The position numbers and the translations under genes were made by a program. Below the pieces are notes generated by a model. It worked only from the letters and a program-made list of their open reading frames with translations. It was not told the DNA's origin and did not search any database. From an uncultured Clostridia bacterium (lineage in GTDB: Bacteria > Bacillota > Clostridia > Oscillospirales > Acutalibacteraceae), in the NCBI GenBank assembly GCA_905235625.1, contig CAJOLX010000012.1:1-35122 (forward strand): a stretch of DNA of 35,122 bases, written 5' to 3'. This document shows positions 9,407 to 18,180 of this stretch, one piece after another; position 1 is the stretch's first letter, and every line of letters starts with the position of its first letter.

Positions 9407-10366
9407 GTGAAAGCTTTCACCGCGTGTCTTATGGCTGATATTCTCATTACGGGCGGAGCGGGCTACATAGGCTCCGTGCTCACCCCGAAGCTTTTGTCGC
9501 TCGGCAACAGAGTGACCGTGCTCGATTCGTTTCTTTACAGGCAGGCTTCTCTGCTTGACTGCTGCGAAAATAAAAATCTTACGATAATTAACGGCGACTG
9601 CCGCGACAGGCAAACGCTCGAAAAAGCCCTTGAAGGCAAAGACGTTATAATTCCGCTTGCGGCGATAGTGGGCTTCCCCGCCTGCGACAAGGACCAAACC
9701 GCCGCCGTCAGCACAAATCTTGAGGCGATAAGGCTTTTGCTTTCTCTTCGCTCAAAAGAGCAAAAAATCATTTTCCCCTGCACAAACAGCGGCTACGGCC
9801 TCGGTCAGGGGCAGGAATACTGCACCGAAGAGTCTCCCATAACCCCCATTTCTCTTTACGGCAAAACCAAAATGCAGGCGGAAAAAGAGATTCTTGAAGC
9901 GGGCAACAGCGTAACTTTCCGCTTCGCTACCCTTTTCGGCGCGTCGCCGAGAATGAGAACGGACCTGCTCGTTAACGACTTCGTTTACCGCGCCGTTTTT
10001 GACAGGTTCACCGTGGTGTTTGAAGGCGATTTCAAGAGAAACTTTCTTCACGTGCGCGACGCCGCGAACGCATTCGTTTTCGCTCTCGATAATTTTGACC
10101 GGATGAAGGGCGAAACCTACAACTGCGGCCTGAGCAGCGCGAATATATCAAAGCTTGAGCTTTGCGAAAAGATAAAGGCTCAAATACCGGATTTCACTTA
10201 TCTCGAAAGCCCGGTAAATTCCGACCCCGATAAGAGGAACTACATCGTTTCAAACGAAAAAATAGAGAGCCTCGGCTACCGCCCCTCCTACACTCTTGAA
10301 GACGGCATCGCGGAGCTCATCAAAGCGTATTCGGTTATCAAAAATTCATTTTACGGGAACGTGTAA
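9407..10366 (+). CDS. NAD-dependent nucleotide-sugar epimerase/dehydratase (extended SDR)
   Basis: Extended SDR enzymes bind NAD(P) and epimerise, dehydrate or reduce sugar nucleotides in the cytosol. The 319-residue protein has the Rossmann motif TGGAGYIG (residues 15-22) and the catalytic Tyr151-x-x-x-Lys155 (YGKTK); the usual Ser/Thr before it lies in CTNSGYG. The exact reaction (4-epimerase, 4,6-dehydratase or other) cannot be read from these motifs. The start is GTG 9407 with AAAGGCGG 8 bases upstream; ATG 9431 would give a more usual N-terminus (MADILITGG) but has no ribosome binding site. It is the first gene of the cassette and ends 2 bases before the cupin gene. Confidence 0.88.
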   Translation: MKAFTACLMADILITGGAGYIGSVLTPKLLSLGNRVTVLDSFLYRQASLLDCCENKNLTIINGDCRDRQTLEKALEGKDVIIPLAAIVGFPACDKDQTAAVSTNLEAIRLLLSLRSKEQKIIFPCTNSGYGLGQGQEYCTEESPITPISLYGKTKMQAEKEILEAGNSVTFRFATLFGASPRMRTDLLVNDFVYRAVFDRFTVVFEGDFKRNFLHVRDAANAFVFALDNFDRMKGETYNCGLSSANISKLELCEKIKAQIPDFTYLESPVNSDPDKRNYIVSNEKIESLGYRPSYTLEDGIAELIKAYSVIKNSFYGNV

Positions 10367-10368
10367 TT

Positions 10369-10731
10369 ATGCTTATAAAGGTCATTAAACCCGACTTTGT
10401 GTTTGAAGACGAAAGAGGCTGCCTTGCTCAGCTCGTTCACGGGGGATATAAGCAGATAAACTCCGTCTTCACCAAAAAAGGCGCCGTCAGAGGCAATTTT
10501 CATTATCACGCCGAAACGGAAGAAGCGTTTTACGTGGCGGGCGGCAAAATAAAAGTAACCGCCGTTTTTGAAAGCGAAAAGGAAGAAAAAGAGTTTTCGT
10601 CGGGCGATATGTTTCTGATACCGAAAAACGTAAAGCACTGTTTTGATTTTATTGAGGACACTTTTCTCGTTGTCCTTTACACCGAGCCTGTCGAAAAAGA
10701 CGACGGCTCAAAGGATATTATCGGCGACTGA
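10369..10731 (+). CDS. Cupin-fold sugar-modifying protein (FdtA/WxcM-like or sugar epimerase-like)
   Basis: A 120-residue single-domain cupin. The first cupin motif is RGNFHYHAETEEAFYV with His45, His47 and Glu in metal-binding-like spacing; the second holds PKNVKHCF with His90. The N-terminal DERGCLAQL region and overall length resemble the sugar 3,4-ketoisomerase and dTDP-sugar epimerase-like cupins found in O-antigen and capsule loci, where they act on 4-keto sugars made by a neighbouring SDR. That fits its place between an SDR and a radical SAM gene, but the substrate is unknown. ATG 10369 follows the previous stop by 2 bases, with a weak GGGA ribosome binding site. Confidence 0.82.
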   Translation: MLIKVIKPDFVFEDERGCLAQLVHGGYKQINSVFTKKGAVRGNFHYHAETEEAFYVAGGKIKVTAVFESEKEEKEFSSGDMFLIPKNVKHCFDFIEDTFLVVLYTEPVEKDDGSKDIIGD

Positions 10732-10749
10732 CAGCTTTTGGAGAGCAAA

Positions 10750-12663
10750 ATGAAAAAGATATATTTTGTTCAGGTGGGATTTGAGTTTGACGGCTCGGTT
10801 TATCTGCCCTATGCCGCCGGCGCAATCACGGCGTCCTGCCTTGCGGATGAACAGCTTAAAACAGAATATGATTTTTCCGACATTATTTTCCGCAGAGAAA
10901 AGCTCGCTCACGCGCTCGAAAAGATAAGCGACCCCTATGCGGTTGCGTTTTCGTGCAGCGTGTGGAATATGGAATATAACAAAGCCCTCGCCCAAAAGGT
11001 GAAGGAGCGTTATCCCGACTGCCTCATATTTTTCGGCGGCCACAGCGTGAGCGAAGACGCTTCTCTTCTTGCCGAAGAGGATTACGTTGACTGTCTCAAT
11101 TTCGGAGAGGGCGAAGAAACTTTTAAAGGCCTGCTTAAAGCGCTTTTAAACGGCGACATCGGCTCCGCGCCGTCAATCGCTTACAGAAAAGACGGCAAAA
11201 TAATAAAGGCCCCGCCCATCTGCCTTAAAAACAAAGAGCTCAGCTACCCTTCGCCTTATCTTACGGGCGTTTTTGACAAAATAATAGCTGAAAACCCGGG
11301 CGTTGAATTTTTAAGCGTGCTCGAAACCAACAGGGGCTGCCCTTATTCCTGCGCTTATTGCGACTGGGTAACGGGCAAGCGCATGCGCTTTTTCCCTATG
11401 AAAAAGGTGCTCGGAGAAATCCGCTGGCTCGCGGAGCATAAAATTGCCTATTGCTTCTGCGCCGACTCCAATTTCGGCATGTTTGAGCGCGATTACGAAA
11501 TAGCAGCCGCTCTCGTTGAGGCAAAGAAAAAATACGGCTACCCTCAGGTGTTCAGGCCCTGCTATGAAAAGAACAGCGCAGACAGAGTGTTTGAAATATG
11601 CAGGCTCTTAAACAGCGAGGGCATGGATAAGGGCGCGACTCTCGCCTATCAGACCCTCAGCGACGAGGCTCTCGAAAAAGTAGGCAGAAAAAACCTTACC
11701 ATGGAGCATTTTTCCGCTCTGATGAAAAAATACAACGAAGCGGGAATACCTACTTATTCCGAGCTGATACTCGGCTTGCCGGGCGAAACGAAAGACAGCT
11801 TTTGCAGAGGCATCTGCCGACTTATGGAAAACGGTCAGCACAACTCATTAAGCGTTTATCACTGCGAGGTGCTGCCCAATTCCGACCTCTCGAGGCCCGA
11901 ATACATAGAGGAAAACAAGATAAAAATAATAAAAGTGGGCTTTAATCACATTCACTCCGCCCCCGACAGGAGCGAAGAGGTGCCCGAATATTCCTACCTC
12001 GTGCGCTCAACGGCTACAATGAGCGAAGACGACTGGGTGCAGGCAAATCTTTTTTCCGTTTGCGCTCAGTGCTTCCACAGCCTCGGCCTCACGAGATTTT
12101 TCGCGATATGGCTCAATAAAGAGATGAACGTGGCTTACTACGATTTTTATTCCGGTTTGCTCTCTTACATTATGAACGGCTCGGGCAGGCTTCACAATAT
12201 GTGGAAAGAGTTTGAGCGCAAATATCAAAGCTCTCTTTCGGGCGACTGGAACTATTTTGAACCGAAATTCGGCAACGTAACGTGGTTTTTTGAAGAGGGC
12301 GCTTTCCTCGAAGCGGTGAGCGACTTTGACGCTTATTTTGAAGAGCTGCTGCCCTATATTGACTCTTTCGGCATTGACGGCGGCGTTTTCCCCTCTCTGC
12401 TCGCTTATCAAAAGGCGGCAGTCAGAAAACCGAATGAGAAAGAAGCACAAGTTTTTCTCAAATACGATTTCCCCGCCTATTTTGACGAGGTCATAAAGGG
12501 CGGCTCCCCTGCCCTCAAAGAGCTTAATTCTTCCGTTATCATAAAGCCCGACTGCGTTTACGACACTCTGCCAGACTATGCGCGAGAAGCGGTGTGGTAC
12601 GGCAGAAGAAGGGGCAGAACGACCTATCACATGAACGAGATTATTTATCCGGAAAGAGGGTAA
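10750..12663 (+). CDS. B12-binding-domain radical SAM enzyme
   Basis: The 637-residue protein combines an N-terminal cobalamin-binding-like Rossmann domain (about residues 1-150, including a GGHSVS turn) with a radical SAM core whose [4Fe-4S] ligands are Cys197, Cys201 and Cys204 in ETNRGCPYSCAYCDW. A large C-terminal region (about 400-637) is not recognised. Relatives with the ETNRGCPxSCxxCDW signature occur in polysaccharide loci; reactions of B12 radical SAM enzymes include C-methylation and rearrangements of unactivated carbons. Here it probably acts on the sugar built by its neighbours, as inference. ATG 10750 is chosen because GGAG lies 6 bases upstream; TTG 10738 is an alternative. No DxHxxG base-off motif is evident, so true B12 use is uncertain. 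Confidence 0.87.
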   Translation: MKKIYFVQVGFEFDGSVYLPYAAGAITASCLADEQLKTEYDFSDIIFRREKLAHALEKISDPYAVAFSCSVWNMEYNKALAQKVKERYPDCLIFFGGHSVSEDASLLAEEDYVDCLNFGEGEETFKGLLKALLNGDIGSAPSIAYRKDGKIIKAPPICLKNKELSYPSPYLTGVFDKIIAENPGVEFLSVLETNRGCPYSCAYCDWVTGKRMRFFPMKKVLGEIRWLAEHKIAYCFCADSNFGMFERDYEIAAALVEAKKKYGYPQVFRPCYEKNSADRVFEICRLLNSEGMDKGATLAYQTLSDEALEKVGRKNLTMEHFSALMKKYNEAGIPTYSELILGLPGETKDSFCRGICRLMENGQHNSLSVYHCEVLPNSDLSRPEYIEENKIKIIKVGFNHIHSAPDRSEEVPEYSYLVRSTATMSEDDWVQANLFSVCAQCFHSLGLTRFFAIWLNKEMNVAYYDFYSGLLSYIMNGSGRLHNMWKEFERKYQSSLSGDWNYFEPKFGNVTWFFEEGAFLEAVSDFDAYFEELLPYIDSFGIDGGVFPSLLAYQKAAVRKPNEKEAQVFLKYDFPAYFDEVIKGGSPALKELNSSVIIKPDCVYDTLPDYAREAVWYGRRRGRTTYHMNEIIYPERG

Positions 12664-12667
12664 AAAA

Positions 12668-13549
12668 ATGATTCTTATCGTCGGCTGCGGATATCTCGGC
12701 AGCTGCATTGCCGCCGAAGCTCTCAAAACGCAAAGCGAAAAAATCGTTTGCGCCGTGCGCAGCGCTTCCGCGCGCTTTGCCTTTGAAGGCGCCGACATAA
12801 CCCTCTGCGACGTTACCGATAAAGACAGCCTTGCGGCTTTGCTCAAAAAAACGGGCGGCGAAGAGCTTAAAGTCTTTTATCTTGCGGCAAATCACTTTGT
12901 TGACAGGGTGTTTGAAAGCCCCGAAGAAGCAAAGAAAGTGAATATAGACTCGCTCAAAAATTTTCTCGATTTATTTTCCCGTAAAATAAACAGGCTGTTT
13001 TACGCTTCAACCGACTGTGTTTACGGCGAAAACACCGCCGAAATCCCCGCTTTCCTCGAAACCTCGCCGCTTGCCCCCGTTAACGAATACGGCAGGCAAA
13101 AGCTCGAGGCGGAAAAAGCGGTGAGAGATTACGGCTTCACCGCTCTCAGGCTGCCGTTTATGGCGGGCGAATCCTTTACAGAAAGCAAAAAGAGCTTTTA
13201 TGACAATATTTGTAAAAGCCTTCAAAACGGCGAAAAAATTGAAATGATAGACGGCATGAGAAGAAATACGCTCTCTTACAAAAAAGCGGCTTCTCTCGCC
13301 CTCTCTCTGATGAATTGCGACAAGCCTTTGCCCGAAATAATAAACGTTGCGGGCGACAGGGCTTACACCAAATATGAAACGGGGCTTGCGATTGCCAAAA
13401 AAATCGGCGCCGACCCCGGGCTTGTAAAGCCCATTTCTTTTGAAGAAGGGCAAAAGTTTTTTAAAGACAAAAGAGCCGACAATTCCGTTATGAGCAACGC
13501 TCTGTTAAAAGAAACGCTCGGCTTATCCTTTATCCCTTGGGAGGGCTGA
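12668..13549 (+). CDS. NAD(P)-dependent sugar reductase/epimerase (RmlD-like SDR)
   Basis: A second extended SDR of 293 residues: nucleotide-binding GCGYLG (6-11), STDCVYG (114-120) with the catalytic Ser/Thr, and Tyr141-x-x-x-Lys145 (YGRQK). The layout is closest to dTDP-4-dehydrorhamnose reductase-like enzymes, which reduce a 4-keto sugar, but the identity of the substrate is not visible. It starts 4 bases after the radical SAM gene. Its TGA shares bases with ATG 13549 of the next gene, so translation is coupled. Having two SDRs and a cupin in one cassette implies oxidation, epimerisation and reduction steps on the same sugar. Confidence 0.87.
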   Translation: MILIVGCGYLGSCIAAEALKTQSEKIVCAVRSASARFAFEGADITLCDVTDKDSLAALLKKTGGEELKVFYLAANHFVDRVFESPEEAKKVNIDSLKNFLDLFSRKINRLFYASTDCVYGENTAEIPAFLETSPLAPVNEYGRQKLEAEKAVRDYGFTALRLPFMAGESFTESKKSFYDNICKSLQNGEKIEMIDGMRRNTLSYKKAASLALSLMNCDKPLPEIINVAGDRAYTKYETGLAIAKKIGADPGLVKPISFEEGQKFFKDKRADNSVMSNALLKETLGLSFIPWEG

Positions 13550-13551
13550 TG

Positions 13552-14535
13552 ATGCTCATTGCGAGAGCGCCTTTCAGAATATCTTTTTTCGGCGGAGGCA
13601 CCGATTATTACGAATATTATTCGGAGCACGGCGGCAGCGTAATATCGACTACCATCGATAAATACTGCTACGTAACTCTGAGGGACGTTGCGCCCTTCCT
13701 CCCCTTCAAAAATCAGCTCACTTATTCTAAGATAGAAAGATTTGACACTCCGGACGAGCTCAGTCACCCGCTTGTGAGAGCGGCTCTCAGGCGTATTCCA
13801 TATGACGGAATTCAGATTTCTTACGACGCGGATATGCCTGCGTATTCGGGCATCGGCTCGAGCTCCGCTTTCGCCGTAGCTCTCGTGCAGGGGCTTCACG
13901 CCATGAGGGGCGAATATCCCGACAAGCTCGAAATCGCCAAAGAGGCGATATATCTCGAAAGAGAGATGTGCAAAGAAGCGGGCGGCGTGCAGGACCAGAT
14001 AGCCTCCGCTTTCGGCGGCTTCAACCGCTATTATTTCGGCTCTGACGGCTTCTCCGCGGAGCCTGTTGACATTTCTCCCAAAAGGCTCAATGCGCTTCAG
14101 AGCAGGCTCATGCTCATGTTTACGGGCTTCACTCATTTTTCGGGCGAGGTCGCGAGAGCTCAGCAGGAAAATATTGCCGAAATAACGCCTTATCTTCACG
14201 AAATAAAGAAAATCACCGATGAAGCTCAAAAGGTTTTTGAGGGCGGCAACACGGACGATATAGGCGCTTTGCTTGACGAATCGTGGGCGCTTAAAAAGCG
14301 GTTTTCTTCAAAAGTGACAACCGACGAAATAGATTCAATTTATGAAAAAGCGAAGCAAAACGGCGCTCTCGGCGGCAAAATACTCGGAGCGGGAGGCGGC
14401 GGATTTATGCTGCTCTTCGTTCCGCCCGAAAAGCAGGAAGGCCTGCTTAAAGCGATGAGCGATTTCAGCTTTGTAAGCTTCCGCTTTGAAAACGAAGGCG
14501 CAAAGCTGATGTACGGAAACTCCGAAGAAAAATAA
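13552..14535 (+). CDS. hddA: GHMP-family sugar kinase, D-glycero-D-manno-heptose 7-phosphate kinase-like
   Basis: GHMP kinases phosphorylate small metabolites with ATP. The 327-residue protein opens with RAPFRISFFGGGTDY and has the ATP-loop PAYSGIGSSSAFAV (96-109) and the C-terminal GKILGAGGGGFML, all typical of HddA, which phosphorylates heptose 7-phosphate at C1 in GDP-heptose synthesis; fucokinase-like enzymes are the main alternative. The next gene carries the following two steps, which supports the heptose reading. Start: GGGAGGG at 13539-13545 best fits ATG 13552; ATG 13549, which overlaps the previous TGA, is only 3 bases from it. Symbol given by family resemblance. Confidence 0.85.
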   Translation: MLIARAPFRISFFGGGTDYYEYYSEHGGSVISTTIDKYCYVTLRDVAPFLPFKNQLTYSKIERFDTPDELSHPLVRAALRRIPYDGIQISYDADMPAYSGIGSSSAFAVALVQGLHAMRGEYPDKLEIAKEAIYLEREMCKEAGGVQDQIASAFGGFNRYYFGSDGFSAEPVDISPKRLNALQSRLMLMFTGFTHFSGEVARAQQENIAEITPYLHEIKKITDEAQKVFEGGNTDDIGALLDESWALKKRFSSKVTTDEIDSIYEKAKQNGALGGKILGAGGGGFMLLFVPPEKQEGLLKAMSDFSFVSFRFENEGAKLMYGNSEEK

Positions 14536-14556
14536 AACTAAACGGAAAAGATAAAT

Positions 14557-15816
14557 ATGAAAGCAGTAATTCTTGCCGGCGGCAAAGGCGAAAGGCTTGC
14601 CGAAATCAGCGGCGGCGTTCCGAAACCGATGATGCCGCTTTGCGGAAAGCCCGCTCTCCTTCGTCAGACAGAGGTTTTAAAGCGCGAAGGCATAAGCGAT
14701 TTCATCATCGTCGTGGGCTACAAAGCGGATAAAATTAAAGAATATTTCGGCTCGGGCTCCGATTTCGGCGTTAACATAACCTATTTTGAAGAGGATGAGC
14801 CTCTCGGCACGGGCGGCGCTCTGCCGCTTCTCGGCATTAACAACGATATTCTGCTCTGCTCGGGCGACCTGCTCTTTGACTTTTCGCTTGAAAGAATGGC
14901 GGCTTTTCACAAAGAGAAAAACGCTCTCGTCACGCTTTTTGCTCACCCGAGCTCTCACCCCGGCGACAGCACAGCGATTGTAACGGACCCTGACGGCAGG
15001 GTTAAGGGCTTTGCTCCGAAAGAAAGCAGAGAGCTTCACCGCAATCTTTCGAATGCGGGCATTCAGATTTTATCACGCGAATTTATTTCTTCAATCAAAG
15101 GCGAAGGAAAGCTCGACCTTGACCGCGACATAATCTCCCCTGCCGTGGGCAAGGGCGGAGTTTACGCTTACAGATGCACCGAATACGTTCACGATATAGG
15201 CACGCCCGAAAGGTTTGCGAGAGCGGAAAACGACATTAAGCTCGGCATACCCGAAATGCGCAGCCTTCGCAATAAGCAAAAAGCCGTTTTCCTTGACAGA
15301 GACGGCACGATAAACGTTTATAAGGGCTATATCTCAAAGCCCGAAGATATTGAGCTCATCCCCGGCGCCGCCGAGGCGATAAATACAATTCACGACAAGG
15401 GCTACCTTGCCGTGCTGATAACAAACCAGGCGGTCATCGCAAGGGGCGAATGCACCTTTGAGGAGCTTGACGAAATTCACGCAAGGCTCGAAGAGCTGCT
15501 CGGCGAGAAGGGCGCGTATCTTGACGCCGTTTACTTTTGCCCGCATCACCCCGACTCGGGGTTCCCCGGCGAAAGGCCCGAATACAAAATAAAATGCAGC
15601 TGCAGAAAGCCCTCGCCCGGCATGATTTTATCGGCTGTGAAGGATTTGAACATCGACCTTGACGGCAGCGTTATGGCGGGCGACGCCATGTGCGACATTC
15701 AAACAGCGAAGAACGCGGGCTGCAAATCAGCTCTGCTCGCCTGCGGCAAGCAGGAAAAAGAAAAAGAAGGCGTCGCCGATTATCCCGATTTGATTTCATT
15801 CGCAAAATCGCTTTAA
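14557..15816 (+). CDS. Bifunctional sugar-1-phosphate nucleotidyltransferase / heptose bisphosphate phosphatase (HddC-GmhB fusion)
   Basis: Residues 1-230 are a nucleotidyltransferase: LAGGKGERL (6-14), PKPMMPL (22-28), GTGGAL (84-89) and the metal-binding SGD (102-104), as in HddC/mannose-1-phosphate guanylyltransferase-like enzymes. Residues 242-419 are a HAD-IIIA phosphatase of GmhB type: FLDRDGT with Asp247 and Asp249, TNQ (289-291), and the GmhB zinc site CPH...CSC (Cys328, His330, Cys347, Cys349). Together they would remove the C7 phosphate from heptose 1,7-bisphosphate and activate the 1-phosphate with a nucleotide (GTP or another). The kinase for the previous step is the adjacent gene. 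Both halves look complete. The order of domains is opposite to the order of reactions. Confidence 0.9.
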   Translation: MKAVILAGGKGERLAEISGGVPKPMMPLCGKPALLRQTEVLKREGISDFIIVVGYKADKIKEYFGSGSDFGVNITYFEEDEPLGTGGALPLLGINNDILLCSGDLLFDFSLERMAAFHKEKNALVTLFAHPSSHPGDSTAIVTDPDGRVKGFAPKESRELHRNLSNAGIQILSREFISSIKGEGKLDLDRDIISPAVGKGGVYAYRCTEYVHDIGTPERFARAENDIKLGIPEMRSLRNKQKAVFLDRDGTINVYKGYISKPEDIELIPGAAEAINTIHDKGYLAVLITNQAVIARGECTFEELDEIHARLEELLGEKGAYLDAVYFCPHHPDSGFPGERPEYKIKCSCRKPSPGMILSAVKDLNIDLDGSVMAGDAMCDIQTAKNAGCKSALLACGKQEKEKEGVADYPDLISFAKSL

Positions 15817-15861
15817 ACCGATTTCAACCACAGGCAAGAGCCCTCACGGAGGCGGCAAATC

Positions 15862-16992
15862 ATGACTTACGTCTTAAAAAATTTTGATACTCCGCTCATA
15901 AAGTTCTCGCTTCAAAACGAGGGCTTAAAAGGCATTGCCTGTGAAATCATTTGGTATGACAAAAAGAAAGAGCAGCTTCTGCCCATAGGTTTGGAAATGA
16001 GCGGCGAAGGTCTGCTCTCGTGGCTTCGCAGCCGCGCCGTGCCCAAAAATCGCGGCTATATTGAGGCTATTCTTTCTTCAATGGGTCTTGCCGAAAATGA
16101 CCTTATGGGAATTCTCGATATTTGCATGGGGCTCTCGCTCAACGACTGCTACTGGGTCGTGAAGGAAGGATTTGAAGGCACTTTTGCCGAATATAACCTT
16201 TATGACAGCGATTTTTCGAAGGCTCTTTCGCTCATCGCCTACACGGGATACGGCAGCATGAAAGCGAGGGGTTTCACGTCTTCACCCGAATTCACCACAA
16301 ACGGTATGCTTCGCAAAGGGTGGCGCAAAATCGGCGGCAAAACTCTGCTTTATAAGGGCGGCACGGAGGGCGCTTCAAACACAGGCAACGAGCCTTATTC
16401 CGAATTTTACGCTTCTCAGATTGCCGACGCGATGGGCATAAACCATATTGAATATTCGCTCGCGAGCTGGAAAAAGAGCGTTTGCTCCGTGTGCGAAATA
16501 TTCACGAGCAAAGAAATTGCGTTCGTGCCTATATGGAAATTCGGCGACTTCAAAAACATCGTTGAGGTGGCGGATTTCTTAAAAGGTTGCGGCAAAAAAT
16601 ACTATGACGATTTTGTTGACATGATGATTTTTGACGCTCTCATATACAACACCGACAGGCACTACGGCAATTTCGGCATGCTCGTTAACACCGAAACAAA
16701 CAAGCCCGTTTCTCTCGCGCCGATATTTGACAACGGGCTCGGGCTTTTCCCCTATGCGGTAAAATCAGACCTTGAAAAAATTGAAGATTATGCCAAAACG
16801 AGGGATTCTGCATTCCGCGTGCCGTTTGACGACATAGCGAAAGAATTTATCACAGACAGACAGAAAAAACAGCTTCGCAAAATTTTGAACTTCAAATTTG
16901 AGCGTGATAAAAATTACAATCTTCCTGCCGACAGGCTTAAAACAATTGAAAAGTTTATAAGGCAAAGAGCAGCGGAATTGATCTCATTCTAA
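15862..16992 (+). CDS. HipA-like (CtkA/PI3K-fold) protein kinase, no antitoxin partner
   Basis: The 376-residue protein has a HipA-like kinase domain: probable ATP lysine Lys165 in LLYKGG, catalytic loop NTDRHYGNFG with Asp265 and Asn270, and metal-binding Asp290 in APIFDNG. Residues 1-130 are a conserved-looking N-terminal part (for example SWLRSRAVPKNR and SLNDCYWVV) that I cannot name. HipA proteins phosphorylate proteins such as GltX, usually with a HipB DNA-binding antitoxin; no HipB-like gene is adjacent. Its substrate is unknown. GGAGG lies 9 bases before ATG 15862. It follows the sugar genes by 45 bases on the same strand and may be co-transcribed. A sugar role is not implied. Confidence 0.82.
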   Translation: MTYVLKNFDTPLIKFSLQNEGLKGIACEIIWYDKKKEQLLPIGLEMSGEGLLSWLRSRAVPKNRGYIEAILSSMGLAENDLMGILDICMGLSLNDCYWVVKEGFEGTFAEYNLYDSDFSKALSLIAYTGYGSMKARGFTSSPEFTTNGMLRKGWRKIGGKTLLYKGGTEGASNTGNEPYSEFYASQIADAMGINHIEYSLASWKKSVCSVCEIFTSKEIAFVPIWKFGDFKNIVEVADFLKGCGKKYYDDFVDMMIFDALIYNTDRHYGNFGMLVNTETNKPVSLAPIFDNGLGLFPYAVKSDLEKIEDYAKTRDSAFRVPFDDIAKEFITDRQKKQLRKILNFKFERDKNYNLPADRLKTIEKFIRQRAAELISF

Positions 16993-17027
16993 AATTCGAT
17001 TGATTTCTCGGAGCTTTCGCTTAAAGC

Positions 17028-17064
17028 AAAAAATCCACCCGAATCTTTATGAAACGGGTGGGTT
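17028..17064 (-). terminator. Terminator of rpsB-tsf, probably bidirectional
   Basis: AATCCACCCG (17032-17041) pairs with CGGGTGGGTT (17055-17064), 10 bp with one G-U pair. On the - strand it is followed by six T (A-run 17028-17033), a good terminator for tsf. On the + strand the tail TTTAATGTTTTG is less regular but could also stop transcripts from the HipA-like gene. Confidence 0.85.
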
Positions 17065-17081
17065 TAATGTTTTGTCTTAAA

Positions 17082-18176
17082 TTACTGATTTACCATGCCT
17101 GCAACTTCCGCTGCAAAGTCATCGGCCTTTTTCTCAATGCCTTCGCCCTTTGCGAAACGGGTAAATCCGGTAACCTTGATGTTGGCGCCGGTCTTCTTCG
17201 CAACGTCTGCAACGTAGCCGCCGACATTGCCCTCAAAGAGATCGGAGCGAACGAATGCCTGCTCAAGGAGGCAAACCTCGTTAATCTGCTTTGAAATACG
17301 GCCGTCGATAGCCTTGTTGAAGATAACATCGCTTGCGAACTCTTCCTTGTGGTCAACGGCGACCTTGGCGAGAGCGGCAACAGCTTCCTTTGAAAGGAAG
17401 TTGAAGAGGAACTTGTTTTTCTTCTGCTCTTCGTAAGCTGCGACGTCTGCCTCGCTCCAGAGATTTTCGCTCAGAACGATGTCGATAGCCTTGTTGAGGA
17501 TGGGCTTGGGAAGAGATTCGGGCTTGTTGAGAGCGCTCTCAACGGTGATGTTTCTCATCTTTTCAAGCTCTTCGGCGGAAATATCGTCTTTGCTGAGATA
17601 TTCGGGGCTCATTGCCGCAACCTGCATTGCAATGTTTTTGCCCATTTCGGTGAATTCGGGCTTGTCTGCAGCGTCGGTATCAAAAGATACGAGAACGCCT
17701 ACGGAGCCGCCGCCGTGAACGTAGGAAACTGCGGTGCCCTCAACGAGAGCGAAACGGCGAAGCTTGAGATTCTCGCGAATCTTGAGGAAGAGCTCCTGAA
17801 TAGCGTCAGCAACGGATAAGGTGCCGTCGGCTATTGTGGCGGCTGAAAGAGCCTCAAGGTCTGCGGGCTTCGCGATAACGGCGGTCTTCGCGATCTGATT
17901 TGCGAGAGCGACGAACTCGGGGTTTTTGCCCACGAAGTCGGTTTCACAGTTAAGCTCAACGAGAGCTGAGTAATTATTGTCGGTGTAAACGCCTATAACG
18001 CCTTCTGCGGCAACTCTGCCGGATTTTTTAGCGGCGGAGGCAAGGCCTTTTTCACGAAGGATCTCAACGGCCTTTTCCATATCGCCGTCAGCCTCGGTGA
18101 GAGCCTTTTTGCAATCCATCATGCCGACGTTTGTCTTTTCTCTGAGAGCCTGAACGTCTTTAGCGGTGAATGCCAT
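17082..18176 (-). CDS. tsf: Translation elongation factor Ts
   Basis: EF-Ts exchanges GDP for GTP on EF-Tu. The N-terminal UBA-like domain ([17 protein letters not shown]) and TDFVGKN are diagnostic. The protein is 364 residues, longer than the roughly 280-310 common in bacteria; the extra length lies in the second half (roughly residues 225-295, including [18 protein letters not shown]), before the conserved C-terminal [15 protein letters not shown]. Start ATG (18174-18176) is used because GGAGG inside the last rpsB codons is 9 bases upstream and MAFTAKDV matches the family; the longer in-frame extension upstream is lysine-rich rpsB antisense frame. It lies 4 bases after rpsB in the classic rpsB-tsf operon. 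Confidence 0.97.
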   Translation of the reverse strand: MAFTAKDVQALREKTNVGMMDCKKALTEADGDMEKAVEILREKGLASAAKKSGRVAAEGVIGVYTDNNYSALVELNCETDFVGKNPEFVALANQIAKTAVIAKPADLEALSAATIADGTLSVADAIQELFLKIRENLKLRRFALVEGTAVSYVHGGGSVGVLVSFDTDAADKPEFTEMGKNIAMQVAAMSPEYLSKDDISAEELEKMRNITVESALNKPESLPKPILNKAIDIVLSENLWSEADVAAYEEQKKNKFLFNFLSKEAVAALAKVAVDHKEEFASDVIFNKAIDGRISKQINEVCLLEQAFVRSDLFEGNVGGYVADVAKKTGANIKVTGFTRFAKGEGIEKKADDFAAEVAGMVNQ

Positions 18177-18180
18177 TGTA

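Noticed and set aside
15862-16992. HipBA toxin-antitoxin module
   Set aside because: Only the HipA-like kinase is present; no HipB helix-turn-helix gene adjoins it.
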